From assembly GCF_020735385.1 (NCBI RefSeq), contig NZ_CP085953.1, positions 1,612,001-1,676,000 on the forward strand: DNA of 64,000 bases, given 5' to 3'. The stretch is from Granulicatella elegans. Its GTDB lineage: Bacteria > Bacillota > Bacilli > Lactobacillales > Aerococcaceae. The translations under genes and the position numbers were made by a program. Shown piece by piece: positions 37,668-46,995 of this stretch. How positions within the stretch are numbered: the first letter of the stretch is position 1; the number at the start of each line of letters is the position of its first letter. The notes beneath the pieces were generated by a model. The model saw only the letters and a list, made by a program, of their open reading frames with translations. It was not told the origin of the DNA and ran no database searches.

Positions 37668-38729
37668 TTATAAAATAATCAATTCACGTGGAACTTGTTG
37701 AATCACTTCTCCACCAGTTGGCGTAATAATAATATCATCTTCAATACGAACACCACCAACACCTGGAATATAAATACCTGGTTCATTTGTAATGACATTT
37801 CCTGGAACAAATGCTTGAGTCGCTAAACGACTTACATTTGGAGCTTCATGAATTTCTAATCCAATTCCGTGTCCAGTTGAATGAGTGAAGTATTTTCCAT
37901 ATCCTTTACTTGCAATATAGTCACGAGCAATTTTATCTAATTCTACTCCGGTTTTACCAGGTCCTGCTGCTGCACTTACTAATAATTGAGCTTGTAATAC
38001 AACATCATGAATTTCTTTTAATTGATCTGTTGGTTCACCTACAGCAATTGTACGAGTCATATCGGAAACATAACCTTGATAGTAACATCCAAAGTCTAAT
38101 GTTACTAAATCACCAGTTTCAATTAATTTTTCACTAGCAACACCATGTGGCATTGAAGATCGAACACCACTAGCAATAATCGTATCAAATGAAACTCCAG
38201 TTGCTCCTTGTTTTCTCATAAAGAAATCTAATTCATTTGCCACTTCAATTTCACTCATGCCTGCTTTTAGCACATTTAAAATATGTAAAAAGGCTGCATC
38301 AGAAATCGAACAAGCTTTACGAATCGTTTGAATTTCTGCTTCATCTTTAATTTCACGAATTTTTTCTACTAATCCTTGAGTTGGAACTAAATCTGTATCA
38401 AATTCATCTTCAAAAACTTCTAGCATAGAAACAGATAAGTGATCCGCTTCAAAACCAACATGTTTTAATCCATGTTTTTCAATTAATTCACGGAATACAC
38501 CTAACCAACCTGTTTTATGTTCAATAACAGTAAATCCTTGTGCTTGTTTTTGAGCTTGTTGAGTATAACGAGCATCTGTTACAAAATATGCCTCATTTAA
38601 TGTAATTAATGAAAAACCTGTTGTACCTGTAAAATTCGCTAAGTAACGTAAATTATATGGACTATAAACAATCAATCCATCAATTTCTAAATCTTTCATC
38701 GCATTTCTTACTTTTTCAACTCTAATCAT
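37668..38729 (-). CDS. M24-family aminopeptidase P / Xaa-Pro dipeptidase
   Basis: This encodes 353 residues from the ATG at 38729, preceded by GGAAGGTGA; an ATG five codons earlier lacks a site. It has a creatinase-like N-domain and a pita-bread C-domain. The five metal ligands lie in TLDFGCYYQGYVSDMTR (two Asp), HSTGHGIGLEIHE (His), TNEPGIYIPG (Glu) and RIEDDIII (Glu). It removes N-terminal residues next to proline. Efp often follows this gene but is absent here. It has its own upstream region and ends 127 bp before Asp23. Confidence 0.93.
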   Translation of the reverse strand: MIRVEKVRNAMKDLEIDGLIVYSPYNLRYLANFTGTTGFSLITLNEAYFVTDARYTQQAQKQAQGFTVIEHKTGWLGVFRELIEKHGLKHVGFEADHLSVSMLEVFEDEFDTDLVPTQGLVEKIREIKDEAEIQTIRKACSISDAAFLHILNVLKAGMSEIEVANELDFFMRKQGATGVSFDTIIASGVRSSMPHGVASEKLIETGDLVTLDFGCYYQGYVSDMTRTIAVGEPTDQLKEIHDVVLQAQLLVSAAAGPGKTGVELDKIARDYIASKGYGKYFTHSTGHGIGLEIHEAPNVSRLATQAFVPGNVITNEPGIYIPGVGGVRIEDDIIITPTGGEVIQQVPRELIIL

Positions 38730-38870
38730 ATAATCACCTTCCAAAATCTTTTGTATCTACTAGTATAACAAAAAAAGTACAAAATATATATGATTTTCAA
38801 GAAAAAACTCAAAAAGTTAGGCGTGCCGAAATGGTGTTTCATTAGTAGTAAGAACCATTCTATACGTTAT

Positions 38871-38912
38871 AAAAAATTCGACACTCTAATTTGCCACAAG
38901 AGTGTCGAATTT
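38871..38912 (-). terminator. Intrinsic terminator after the deoxyribosyltransferase gene
   Basis: The perfect stem ATTCGACACTCT/AGAGTGTCGAAT with a short loop is followed on the minus strand by TTTTTTAT. It lies 20 bp after the gene's stop. Confidence 0.85.
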
Positions 38913-38932
38913 GTTTCATAGTATTTTTGAAT

Positions 38933-39415
38933 TTAAGCCATCATATAAGCAGGTAAAGCTTCTAATAATTCTTGCGTACTTGAGAAGACTTCCCCTCTTA
39001 ACTTAATGAGCCCTACTGTATATAAATTTGCATATGGGAATTGAGATTCAGCAACTTCTTGTAGTGCTACTAATTTTTCTGCATTTTCAGCCCCATATTG
39101 ACGACTATCACTATATAAAGCCAAAATTGGAATACCCGCTTGATACGCAATTCCAATCTCACTAGCAACTCCTGCATCAATAATAGCTCCATCTAAAATG
39201 GCAATGACTAATTCTGCATCTAATAAAGCATCTGTATCATATCTAGCAATCATTGTTGAATCTGCAAAAGAATTTTTATCATTAATCGCCATTTGTTCTT
39301 GCGGAAGATAAACTTCCAATTGCGGATATTCTTCTCGAATTCGTTTGACAAAACTTTCGTTAAAAGCTAATTCCATTTCTGAAAATAATGGACTGGCAAA
39401 ATAAATTTTTTTCAT
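38933..39415 (-). CDS. ntd: Nucleoside 2-deoxyribosyltransferase
   Basis: This 160-residue enzyme exchanges the base on 2'-deoxyribonucleosides. It has the start YFASPLFSEME and the catalytic Glu in DAGVASEIGIAY. The YDTDALLDAELVIAILDG stretch supplies the substrate-binding Asp residues. Length matches Lactobacillus-type enzymes. AGGAGAG precedes the ATG. It lies 34 bp after the ABC-F gene and has its own terminator, so both may be read from the promoter at 41112-41140. It serves nucleoside salvage. Confidence 0.92.
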   Translation of the reverse strand: MKKIYFASPLFSEMELAFNESFVKRIREEYPQLEVYLPQEQMAINDKNSFADSTMIARYDTDALLDAELVIAILDGAIIDAGVASEIGIAYQAGIPILALYSDSRQYGAENAEKLVALQEVAESQFPYANLYTVGLIKLRGEVFSSTQELLEALPAYMMA

Positions 39416-39449
39416 AGCGCTTCTCTCCTATAGCAAATTAAAGTCTATC

Positions 39450-41075
39450 TTATTGATATAAAGCATCTACACGTGCTTGAACTTCATCATTTTCTAAGAA
39501 TTCATCATATGTTGATTCTAGACGATCCACAACACCTTTAGGTCCGATTTCAATAATACGGTTTGCTGTTGTTTGAATAAACTCATGGTCATGACTTGAG
39601 AATAATAATGAACCTTTGAAGGCAATTAACCCATCATTTAATGCTGTAATGGATTCTAAGTCTAAGTGGTTTGTTGGGTCATCTAATAATAAGACATTTG
39701 CTTTTGATAGCATTAATTTAGATAACATACAACGAACTTTTTCTCCACCTGAAAGAACTGTTACTTGTTTCATAACATCGTCTCCAGAGAATAACATACG
39801 ACCTAAGAAGCTACGTAAGAATGTATTATCTTGTTCTTCAACCGGTGCATATTGACGTAACCATTCTAAAATATTTAATTGAGGATTTGAGAATTCTTCC
39901 GTCATATCTTTTGGTAAGTATGCTTGGCTAGTTGTTACTCCCCATTTGAATGTACCGCTATCTGCTTCCATTTCTCCTGTTAAAATTTTGAATAATGTTG
40001 TCATCGCAATATCCGAACGACTTAAGAAAGCAACTTTATCATCTTTTTTCAATTGGAAGCTAACATTTTCAAAAATCACTTCGCCATCAATAGTTTTTGA
40101 TAACCCTTCAACCATTAATAAATCATTTCCAATTTCTCTTGCAGGAGTAAATCCAACGAATGGATATTTACGGCTAGATGGTTGAATATCATCTAATGTA
40201 ATTTTATCTAACATTTTTTTACGAGATGTCGCTTGTTTTGATTTAGAAGCATTCGCAGAGAAACGAGCGATAAACTCTTGTAATTCTTTAATTTTTTCTT
40301 CTTTTTTAGCATTTTGGTCTGCCATTAATTTAGCTGCTAATTGACTTGAATGTAACCAGAAATCATAGTTCCCTACGAATAATTTAATTTTACCAAAGTC
40401 AACGTCAGCCATATGAGTACATACTTTGTTTAAGAAGTGACGGTCATGAGAAACAACGATAACAGTATTTTCAAAATTAATTAAAAATTCTTCTAACCAT
40501 GCGATTGATTTAGCATCTAAACCGTTTGTAGGCTCGTCTAGTAGTAATACATCAGGTTTACCAAATAATGCTTGAGCTAATAATACCTTAACTTTTTCAG
40601 CTTCCACTAATTCACTCATCAATTTGTAGTGTAAGTCTTCTGTAATTCCTAAACCTTGTAATAATTGTGAAGCATCACTTTCCGCTTCCCAACCATTTAA
40701 TTCTGCGAACTCTCCTTCAAGTTCAGCCGCACGAATTCCATCTTCATCAGAAAAATCTTCTTTCATGTAGATGGCATCTTTTTCTTTCATAATATCAAAT
40801 AATTGTTTATGCCCCATAATAACAGTATCGATAACCCGTTCATCTTCAAAAGCGAAGTGATCTTGTTTTAAGACTGTTAAACGTTCATGAGGATCTAAAA
40901 TAACTTCTCCTGTTGTTGGTTGTAATTCACCAGACAAGATTTTTAAAAATGTAGATTTACCCGCACCATTTGCACCAATAACTCCGTAACAGTTGCCAGG
41001 TGTGAATGTAATATTTACTTCGTCAAATAATTTACGATCTGAAAATAATAAACTTACGTTTGAAACTTTTAACAT
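39450..41075 (-). CDS. ABC-F ATPase, YkpA/YbiT type
   Basis: This 541-residue soluble protein has two nucleotide-binding domains and a linker of about 90 residues (residues about 235-325). NBD1 has Walker A GANGAGKST and Walker B LLLDEPTNGLD, but its signature is LVEAEK rather than LSGGE. NBD2 has an intact LSGGEKVR signature and DDPTNHLD, but its Walker A is replaced by SRSDIAMTT. Such asymmetry is known for this branch. ABC-F proteins act on the ribosome E-site; this one is more likely a translation factor than a resistance protein. It has no membrane partner. Confidence 0.92.
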   Translation of the reverse strand: MLKVSNVSLLFSDRKLFDEVNITFTPGNCYGVIGANGAGKSTFLKILSGELQPTTGEVILDPHERLTVLKQDHFAFEDERVIDTVIMGHKQLFDIMKEKDAIYMKEDFSDEDGIRAAELEGEFAELNGWEAESDASQLLQGLGITEDLHYKLMSELVEAEKVKVLLAQALFGKPDVLLLDEPTNGLDAKSIAWLEEFLINFENTVIVVSHDRHFLNKVCTHMADVDFGKIKLFVGNYDFWLHSSQLAAKLMADQNAKKEEKIKELQEFIARFSANASKSKQATSRKKMLDKITLDDIQPSSRKYPFVGFTPAREIGNDLLMVEGLSKTIDGEVIFENVSFQLKKDDKVAFLSRSDIAMTTLFKILTGEMEADSGTFKWGVTTSQAYLPKDMTEEFSNPQLNILEWLRQYAPVEEQDNTFLRSFLGRMLFSGDDVMKQVTVLSGGEKVRCMLSKLMLSKANVLLLDDPTNHLDLESITALNDGLIAFKGSLLFSSHDHEFIQTTANRIIEIGPKGVVDRLESTYDEFLENDEVQARVDALYQ

Positions 41076-41111
41076 GAAATTCTCCTTTTAATAACAGTTT
41101 TATCCTTATTG

Positions 41112-41140
41112 ATTGTACTATAATTGTCTATAAATAACAA
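41112..41140 (-). promoter_or_regulatory. Promoter of the ABC-F gene
   Basis: TTGTTA and TACAAT lie 17 bp apart on the minus strand, about 37 bp before the ATG. It comes right after the terminator of the Na/Pi symporter gene. Confidence 0.55.
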
Positions 41141-41148
41141 TGAATCAC

Positions 41149-41178
41149 TAAAAAAGATGACACCAAGGCATCATCTTC
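41149..41178 (-). terminator. Intrinsic terminator after the Na/Pi symporter gene
   Basis: The stem AAGATGATGCC/TGTCATCTT with loop TTGG (one mismatch) is followed on the minus strand by TTTTTTAG. It begins 9 bp after the symporter stop. Confidence 0.8.
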
Positions 41179-41186
41179 TCATCAGT

Positions 41187-42830
41187 TTATTCTGTCACGA
41201 CCACGGGACGTGCTAATTTTTGAACAGTCTCACCAATATTTCTAAAGTGGTCACTAATACGCTCTAAGTTACTTAATAAATCCATGACGAAAATACCTGA
41301 ATCGGCACTCGCAATACCCTTGTTCATACGTTTCATATATTTATCACGAATTTCAATTTTCAATCGGTCAATTTCTCGCTCAATGGTAATGACTTCTTTA
41401 ACTTTTTCAATATTACCTGTCGATAAAGTATCAATCGACATCATAAATCCTTTTTGAACTAATTCAAATACATGTTCTAATTCTGATAATGTCTTTTTAT
41501 CCAATACAATATCACGTTCCAATACCGCTTTTGCAAAGTCTGCAATATTTTCAGCATGGTCACTAATACGTTCCACGTCATTTACAGTACTAAATAATTC
41601 ATCGATAGTTTCTTGGTCAGCAATTGAAACATTTTGTTGAGAAATTTCTACTAAATATTCAATAATTGCTTTTTGGAACTGATTTACTTTTTGTTCTGAA
41701 ACAAAAGCTTTTTCAATTTTTTCTTGACTACGTAAACGAATGGCATCAATCGCATACGTTAAAGTTTTTTCTGCCGCATGAGACATCATTGCAAATTCAT
41801 ACATTGTATTTTGTAAGGCAATCGATGGTGTTACTAAAATACGTTTGTCTAAATAAGATACGAGTTGTTCTTCCTCTTCCATTGTTTCAGCTTGTGGTTC
41901 TGGAATAATGAAGTCCGCTAATTTCACTAATAGATTTGCGAATGGGAATAATACAATCACATTAACAATATTAAAAATAGTATGAGCATTTGCAATTTGT
42001 CTTGCTATATCAGTAGCATTCATAGAAGTAACTATATTTGTTAAAATTCCCGTCAAAAACAACATGAAATAGATAGTACCAATAATATTAATAGTTAGAT
42101 GAATCACAGCAACTTGTTTTCCACGTCTTGAAGTACCTAAACTACTAATTAACGCTGTTGTACATGTACCAATGTTGTCTCCAAAAATAATATATAGAGC
42201 TGTAGCAAATGGTAAAACGCCTTGTGAAGCTAAGGCAATTAATACCCCAATCGTTGCGGATGAACTTTGTAGAGCTAATGTCATAATAAATCCAAGCGCT
42301 ATCCCAAATAATGGATTATGTCCATAATTGATAATCCATTCTGTAAAGGCTGGTAAATCTTTTAGTGGCGCTAAAGCGTCTTTTAAATAGTTCATACCGA
42401 TGAACAAAATTCCAAACCCTACTAAGATTTCAGCAAATTCTTTTACTTTAGGATTCTTTGCCATTGCTCCCATTAAAATTCCTGTACCAATTGCAATAGG
42501 TGCCCATTGAGAAAGATTAAAGGAAACCATTTGTCCTGTAATTGTCGTACCAATGTTGGCCCCAAAAATTACACCAACTGCTTGTTGAATCGTCATAATA
42601 CTAGCATTCACAAATCCGACTACCATTACTGATGTAGCACTTGAACTTTGAATTACCATTGTGACGAACACCCCAACTAAAACAGCCATCAAACGATTTT
42701 TTGTTAATGTACGAACGATACTTTTTAGCTTATCTCCTGCAAATTTTTGCAATCCATCTGCCATTAATTTCATTCCATACAAGAACAAACTTAAACCTGC
42801 AACTGCACCTAAAAACATCTCTAAATACAT
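41187..42830 (-). CDS. Na/Pi cotransporter family protein with PhoU-like domain
   Basis: This 547-residue membrane protein has two inverted repeats, each with the QSSSAT motif (QSSSATSVMVVGF and QSSSATIGVLIAL). About nine helices span residues 1-310. The C-terminal 220 residues form a cytoplasmic helical PhoU-like domain (RISDHAENIADFAKAV, later RISDHFRNIGE). It probably imports phosphate with sodium, with PhoU-like control. It is monocistronic, with AAAGGAG before the ATG and a terminator after the stop. Confidence 0.93.
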   Translation of the reverse strand: MYLEMFLGAVAGLSLFLYGMKLMADGLQKFAGDKLKSIVRTLTKNRLMAVLVGVFVTMVIQSSSATSVMVVGFVNASIMTIQQAVGVIFGANIGTTITGQMVSFNLSQWAPIAIGTGILMGAMAKNPKVKEFAEILVGFGILFIGMNYLKDALAPLKDLPAFTEWIINYGHNPLFGIALGFIMTLALQSSSATIGVLIALASQGVLPFATALYIIFGDNIGTCTTALISSLGTSRRGKQVAVIHLTINIIGTIYFMLFLTGILTNIVTSMNATDIARQIANAHTIFNIVNVIVLFPFANLLVKLADFIIPEPQAETMEEEEQLVSYLDKRILVTPSIALQNTMYEFAMMSHAAEKTLTYAIDAIRLRSQEKIEKAFVSEQKVNQFQKAIIEYLVEISQQNVSIADQETIDELFSTVNDVERISDHAENIADFAKAVLERDIVLDKKTLSELEHVFELVQKGFMMSIDTLSTGNIEKVKEVITIEREIDRLKIEIRDKYMKRMNKGIASADSGIFVMDLLSNLERISDHFRNIGETVQKLARPVVVTE

Positions 42831-43006
42831 GGTGTTTTTAACTCCTTTGTTGTCTATTAAATTTTAAACAGTTTATATTCTATAAACAACACGATTGTAA
42901 CATAGCCACTACCTCTTGAAAAGAGAATTTTGTGCAAAACATACAAATAACTCCAATCTCTAAATAGACAGAATCTATTCAGAAATTGGAGTTATTCAAT
43001 TTATAG

Positions 43007-43153
43007 TTACTGTAAACCTTTTATCAGTTTTTCTAAATTGCTTGAAGGATGAAATACTCTAAGTACAGTAACTATATGATTCTCATATTTATAACATACA
43101 GCATGGTTGTTTACAAATTCATTGCTAGAAGTTACTGATAATTTAATACTCAT
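43007..43153 (-). pseudogene. RelE/ParE-type toxin, C-terminal remnant
   Basis: A 48-codon frame contains VCYKYENHIVTVLRVFHPSSN and then LEKLI, the last two strands and tail of a RelE/ParE-type toxin. The N-terminal helices and any antitoxin are missing. An ATG at 43153 may be chance. Downstream (42948-42998) is an inverted repeat, ATAACTCCAAT and its inverse, that could be a terminator for this and the DUF438 gene. Confidence 0.55.
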
Positions 43154-43168
43154 TTTAAGCTTCTCAGG

Positions 43169-44386
43169 TTAAGACAACTCTCGTTTAAGCGGTTGAGTTT
43201 CAAAATTCTTCACGTACGGTGCAATATTTTGGACATATTCTAATACGCCCATATACTCTCCTTGTGCATTTCGTACAGCATGATACGTTACATGAATCAT
43301 TTTATCTTCTTTTTTAAACCACATTTCTTCTTTTTCTTTTTGACCGGAACGTAATTGTTCAAATAATTGAGTGACGATAGCGTGGCTTTTTGGTGGATGG
43401 CAATTAATGACATCTCGACCAATCGCACTCTTTGTCCGTTTGAAGATTTTTTCTTCTCCGTTACCTTCGTTGTAATATTTGACAATATTATCCTTATCGA
43501 CAAATGACAGTTCCATTGGAAGTAGGTTTAATAATAAGTCTAATTGCTCTAAGGATAAGGAGCCAGTTGATAATGGGATATCTCCTGTTTCTTGAATTTC
43601 TTCTTTAGACTGAATTGGAGAAGGTTTCTTTTCTACTTTCCATTCTGCTTCAGGTGTGACAATACAATAGCCGTATTGAGGCGTATCTTGTGCCATCTTC
43701 TCCCAATCATCCACATGAAAAGCTTGCGCCACCATTGGAATTAAAATATTTTCCTCTTTAAAAATCATTTCAAGCAGTTCTTCTTTAACTTCTAGAAACT
43801 GTTCCATGACGTCATCCGTTTGGTTGTGAAAAGCTTGTTTGAAATTTTTATAAATTTCTCTAATTTCATCATGAACTCCCCACATTACTTTAGGAGGGGC
43901 TGTGATTCCTTTTGATTCCATAATCGGAAATAGAGCATATTCTTTTCTTAAATAATGATTTTCAAACTGATCAAGTAAGCCGATTTGCCGTTTTAGTCCT
44001 TTTAACAGTTCTTCATCTTTTGAAGATAAATAAGCTTGTAACAAACGTTCAATACGATCAATAGCTCCTCTGAGAGCTAAATTTTCCTTTTTTAGAACCA
44101 TTACTGGATGTCCTTCTTTTTCAAAATCAGGCATTCCTTCTCCAGCTTCTACTTTTGCACTCATTAATGAAGCATGAATTTTACAAAGACGCATAATTTC
44201 TTCATAAGTAATTCCTTCTTGCATCAAGTTTCGTTCCATCACTTGAATTTCATAAGGAGAAATAGAATCAAAATATTGGTTAAATTCTTCTTGAATGATT
44301 TCTTCTTTTTCCCCTTGATGTAATCGGAGCATTAATTCTTTTAGTTTTTCTTGACGTTCTAATGGTGTCATAGCATCATTACTCAT
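43169..44386 (-). CDS. DUF438 protein with hemerythrin-like and PAS domains
   Basis: This 405-residue cytoplasmic protein starts with DUF438 (residues about 10-80). A hemerythrin-type four-helix region follows (LLDQFENHYLRKEYALFPIME, then WGVHDEIREIYKNF), with His and Glu spaced for a diiron site. The C-terminal PAS domain spans about 285-395 (LPMELSFVDKDNIVKYYN, GRDVINCHPPKSH). Such proteins are thought to sense nitric oxide or oxygen and work with DUF1858 proteins. The preceding gene encodes one and overlaps it by 8 bp, which supports a joint role. Confidence 0.9.
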   Translation of the reverse strand: MSNDAMTPLERQEKLKELMLRLHQGEKEEIIQEEFNQYFDSISPYEIQVMERNLMQEGITYEEIMRLCKIHASLMSAKVEAGEGMPDFEKEGHPVMVLKKENLALRGAIDRIERLLQAYLSSKDEELLKGLKRQIGLLDQFENHYLRKEYALFPIMESKGITAPPKVMWGVHDEIREIYKNFKQAFHNQTDDVMEQFLEVKEELLEMIFKEENILIPMVAQAFHVDDWEKMAQDTPQYGYCIVTPEAEWKVEKKPSPIQSKEEIQETGDIPLSTGSLSLEQLDLLLNLLPMELSFVDKDNIVKYYNEGNGEEKIFKRTKSAIGRDVINCHPPKSHAIVTQLFEQLRSGQKEKEEMWFKKEDKMIHVTYHAVRNAQGEYMGVLEYVQNIAPYVKNFETQPLKRELS

Positions 44387-44621
44387 TGCTCTCCCTACTT
44401 TCTTTTACAATATATCCATTCAATTCTAATTGACGAATAATTGTATCTAGTGGGATTTTGGCAATTTTAGATCCTTTTTTTAAGTTTGTAATTCTTCCAA
44501 TTGTTTGAACCATCTGTGGCTGAGATAAAGGCGTAAATCCTAACTCAATAAGTAAATCTTTTACCTCAGGATGATTTTGTAATGTTGTATATACTGAATC
44601 TTCTAAATAAATCGTATTCAT
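44379..44621 (-). CDS. DUF1858 domain protein
   Basis: This encodes 80 residues from the ATG at 44621 (GGGAGAG upstream; an ATG at 44636 lies before it). It consists of one DUF1858 domain with the typical LLIELGFTPLSQPQMVQTIGR segment and an amphipathic helix (IPLDTIIRQLELNGY). The family has a redox or iron-sulphur-repair context. The stop overlaps the ATG region of the DUF438 gene, so the pair is co-translated. It is preceded by the CPBP gene. Confidence 0.87.
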   Translation of the reverse strand: MNTIYLEDSVYTTLQNHPEVKDLLIELGFTPLSQPQMVQTIGRITNLKKGSKIAKIPLDTIIRQLELNGYIVKESRESNE

Positions 44622-44637
44622 CAAAATCTCTCCCATC

Positions 44638-45639
44638 TTATAATCGTTGTAACCCTAATAACCCAAGTAATAAACAAATTACAATATAAATCCATACAAC
44701 CATTGTTGTAAACACAACTGTATATGTCCCTTTTGGAGTTCTATTAGCTTTCATATATGACATAATTTCTTTACGGTAAAGTCCAAAAAATATTACAGAC
44801 ATACAGCTTGTAATTATTAACAGCATATTTGTTACAATATCTGCTAATTCTACTCCTAAAAGTGCAGGCAAACCATTTTCTACTAATAAACTAAATCCAA
44901 AATTATTTAATATATGGAAAAATACTGCCCATAAAAAACTATATTCCAGAGCAATATACGCAAACAATATTCCAACAAAGAAAGCAAAAACTCCTTGAAT
45001 TAAATTCATATGGAATAACCCAAAAGCCATTGCGGAAATTAGAATACTAAAAATTTTTCCATAATGTTTTAATCGATAAACAACCCCACCACGAATCAAT
45101 AATTCTTCTACAAATGGACCAACTAATGATGCATAAATCACTAACATAAAGGAATCATCACTACTTGTGGCTGCTTCAATCGCACCTTGTGTACTGAATC
45201 CAAATCCATTCAGAAAACTCTCAAATAATTGAGCGCTTTGAGTAAAAATAAATTGACAACCAAACAGTATAATCGAAAATACTGTAAAATATTCCAATGT
45301 CATCTTCTTTTGACGATAAAAAATCGTTTGGAAAAAATTAATTTTTTGAGTTTTATAAAAAATAGTAATGCCAACAATCACTGCAACGATATAACCAAAG
45401 TCAGATAAATTTTGAAGATGAGTCTCTGTTACCATTGGTAAAAAATCTGGTCTCACAGTTTTCACCATTTTAATCAGTTCACTACTAAGTACAAATAGAA
45501 AAAGAATCCCCATAAAAATAGCGGTATACACTAATAAATGTTTAAATAGTTGTTTACTTAATTGTTTTAACGGAGACTCCGTTTTTTTCACTTCAACTGG
45601 TGTAGGAACATCCATTATTTCGATTGATTCATTTTCCAT
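44638..45639 (-). CDS. CPBP family intramembrane metalloprotease
   Basis: This 333-residue protein has about eight membrane helices. The Abi/CPBP motifs are in order: EELLIRGGVVYRL (the EExxxR motif), FGLFHM (FxxxH) and FFHILNNFGF (HxxxN/D), which together form the glutamyl/zinc-type active site of type II CAAX prenyl proteases. In lactobacilli such proteins often give bacteriocin self-immunity or process peptides, but no bacteriocin gene is nearby. Its ATG overlaps the MATE stop by 11 bp, so it belongs to the HAD-MATE-CPBP-DUF1858-DUF438 run. Confidence 0.9.
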   Translation of the reverse strand: MENESIEIMDVPTPVEVKKTESPLKQLSKQLFKHLLVYTAIFMGILFLFVLSSELIKMVKTVRPDFLPMVTETHLQNLSDFGYIVAVIVGITIFYKTQKINFFQTIFYRQKKMTLEYFTVFSIILFGCQFIFTQSAQLFESFLNGFGFSTQGAIEAATSSDDSFMLVIYASLVGPFVEELLIRGGVVYRLKHYGKIFSILISAMAFGLFHMNLIQGVFAFFVGILFAYIALEYSFLWAVFFHILNNFGFSLLVENGLPALLGVELADIVTNMLLIITSCMSVIFFGLYRKEIMSYMKANRTPKGTYTVVFTTMVVWIYIVICLLLGLLGLQRL

Positions 45640-46993
45640 TTACTGCTCCCCTTTTATCATATTTCTTTTGCACACTTCTTAATCGTAACATTAATAAGAA
45701 ACAGTTTGACATTAGACCTACAATTAATGCAATCCAATAAGCATACGGCCCTAAATCGGTCATCCAATCTAACACAATACCAACTGGAAGACCAATGACC
45801 CAATATCCTAATAAGCATAAAATAAATGGCATTTTTGCATCTTTATAACCACGTAATATTCCTTGAATCGGTGCTGCAACAGCATCAAACATTTGGAATA
45901 ATAAACTATAGGATAAAAATACCATTGTTAATTGAATAAAACTTTCTGAAGTTCCATATAGTCCAGCAATCATTGGACGGTTGAAATATAACCATACTAA
46001 TGTTAAAAAAGCAATGATGACAGAAGTAGTAATTCCTAATCGAATATACTCTTTTGCGGACTTTTGATTTTTTTGTCCAATCTCATACGATACAATAATC
46101 GTCAATGCGTTAGAAATACTCATTGGGAAGGCATACGCCAAATATGAAAAATTCATAGCAGCTTGGTGCGACGCAATGACTTGTGATCCAAATTTAGCCA
46201 TTAATAAGCCAACAAGTGCAAAAATAGCTACTTCCCCAAAAACATTAAATCCAATTGGTAGACCTAATGCAAAAGGCTCTTTCCACAAAGCTAAATGCGG
46301 TCTTTCAAAACTTAATACATTATAAGGTTTCAATTTTGGATGTTTTTTAAGAACAACAATCGCTACGATTAATAACACCCAATAAGCCATCGCCGTTCCA
46401 AGACCTGCCCCTGGACCGCCTAATTCAGGGAGACCAAATTTCCCATAAATTAATGAGTAATTAAAGAACATATTTAATGGAACAATTAAAATCATTAAAA
46501 ACATGGATACTCTTGTTAACCCTAATGCATCAATGAATGATCGAATCACACTAAAGAGTAAAAATGGAATAAATCCAATCGATAAGAGTAATAAATATTC
46601 TCTTGCAATCGTGGATACTTCAGTTTCTAAATGCATTTGATTTAATGCTGGATTCAATCCAATTAAACCAATACAAAACAAAATAATCGCTAATAAAATG
46701 CCAATATACATAAATTGGAATACAATTTTTTGAATTCCTTCTTTATCTTTCTTCCCAAGCAATTGCCCTACAATTGGTATAAGTGCTGCTACAATCCCAT
46801 TTAACAATGTAAAAAATGGACTATATAGACTTCCCGCAATGGAAACTCCTGCTAGGTGCATTTCATGATATTGCCCTGTCATAACCGTATCAATGAATTG
46901 CGCTGAAAAATTTGCTAATTGATAAATTAAGACTGGAATTAAAATTTTAAATAATAATTTCAATCGTTCACTTGTATGATTTGTTTCGTACAT
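45629..46993 (-). CDS. MATE family multidrug efflux transporter
   Basis: This encodes 454 residues from the ATG at 46993, with AGGAGA six bases upstream; a GTG two codons earlier is too close to that site. Twelve membrane helices are arranged in two homologous bundles (each about 200 residues, with QFIDTVMTGQY near helix 1). It exchanges Na+ or H+ for cationic drugs. It starts 2 bp after the HAD gene stop and runs into the CPBP gene, so all three are probably one transcript. Confidence 0.92.
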   Translation of the reverse strand: MYETNHTSERLKLLFKILIPVLIYQLANFSAQFIDTVMTGQYHEMHLAGVSIAGSLYSPFFTLLNGIVAALIPIVGQLLGKKDKEGIQKIVFQFMYIGILLAIILFCIGLIGLNPALNQMHLETEVSTIAREYLLLLSIGFIPFLLFSVIRSFIDALGLTRVSMFLMILIVPLNMFFNYSLIYGKFGLPELGGPGAGLGTAMAYWVLLIVAIVVLKKHPKLKPYNVLSFERPHLALWKEPFALGLPIGFNVFGEVAIFALVGLLMAKFGSQVIASHQAAMNFSYLAYAFPMSISNALTIIVSYEIGQKNQKSAKEYIRLGITTSVIIAFLTLVWLYFNRPMIAGLYGTSESFIQLTMVFLSYSLLFQMFDAVAAPIQGILRGYKDAKMPFILCLLGYWVIGLPVGIVLDWMTDLGPYAYWIALIVGLMSNCFLLMLRLRSVQKKYDKRGAVNGK

Positions 46994-46995
46994 AG

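Noticed and set aside
42948-42998. Inverted repeat as a firm terminator after the DUF438 gene
   Set aside because: The stem is good, but the minus-strand flank is only weakly T-rich and the loop is long, so it is mentioned but not listed as a separate feature.
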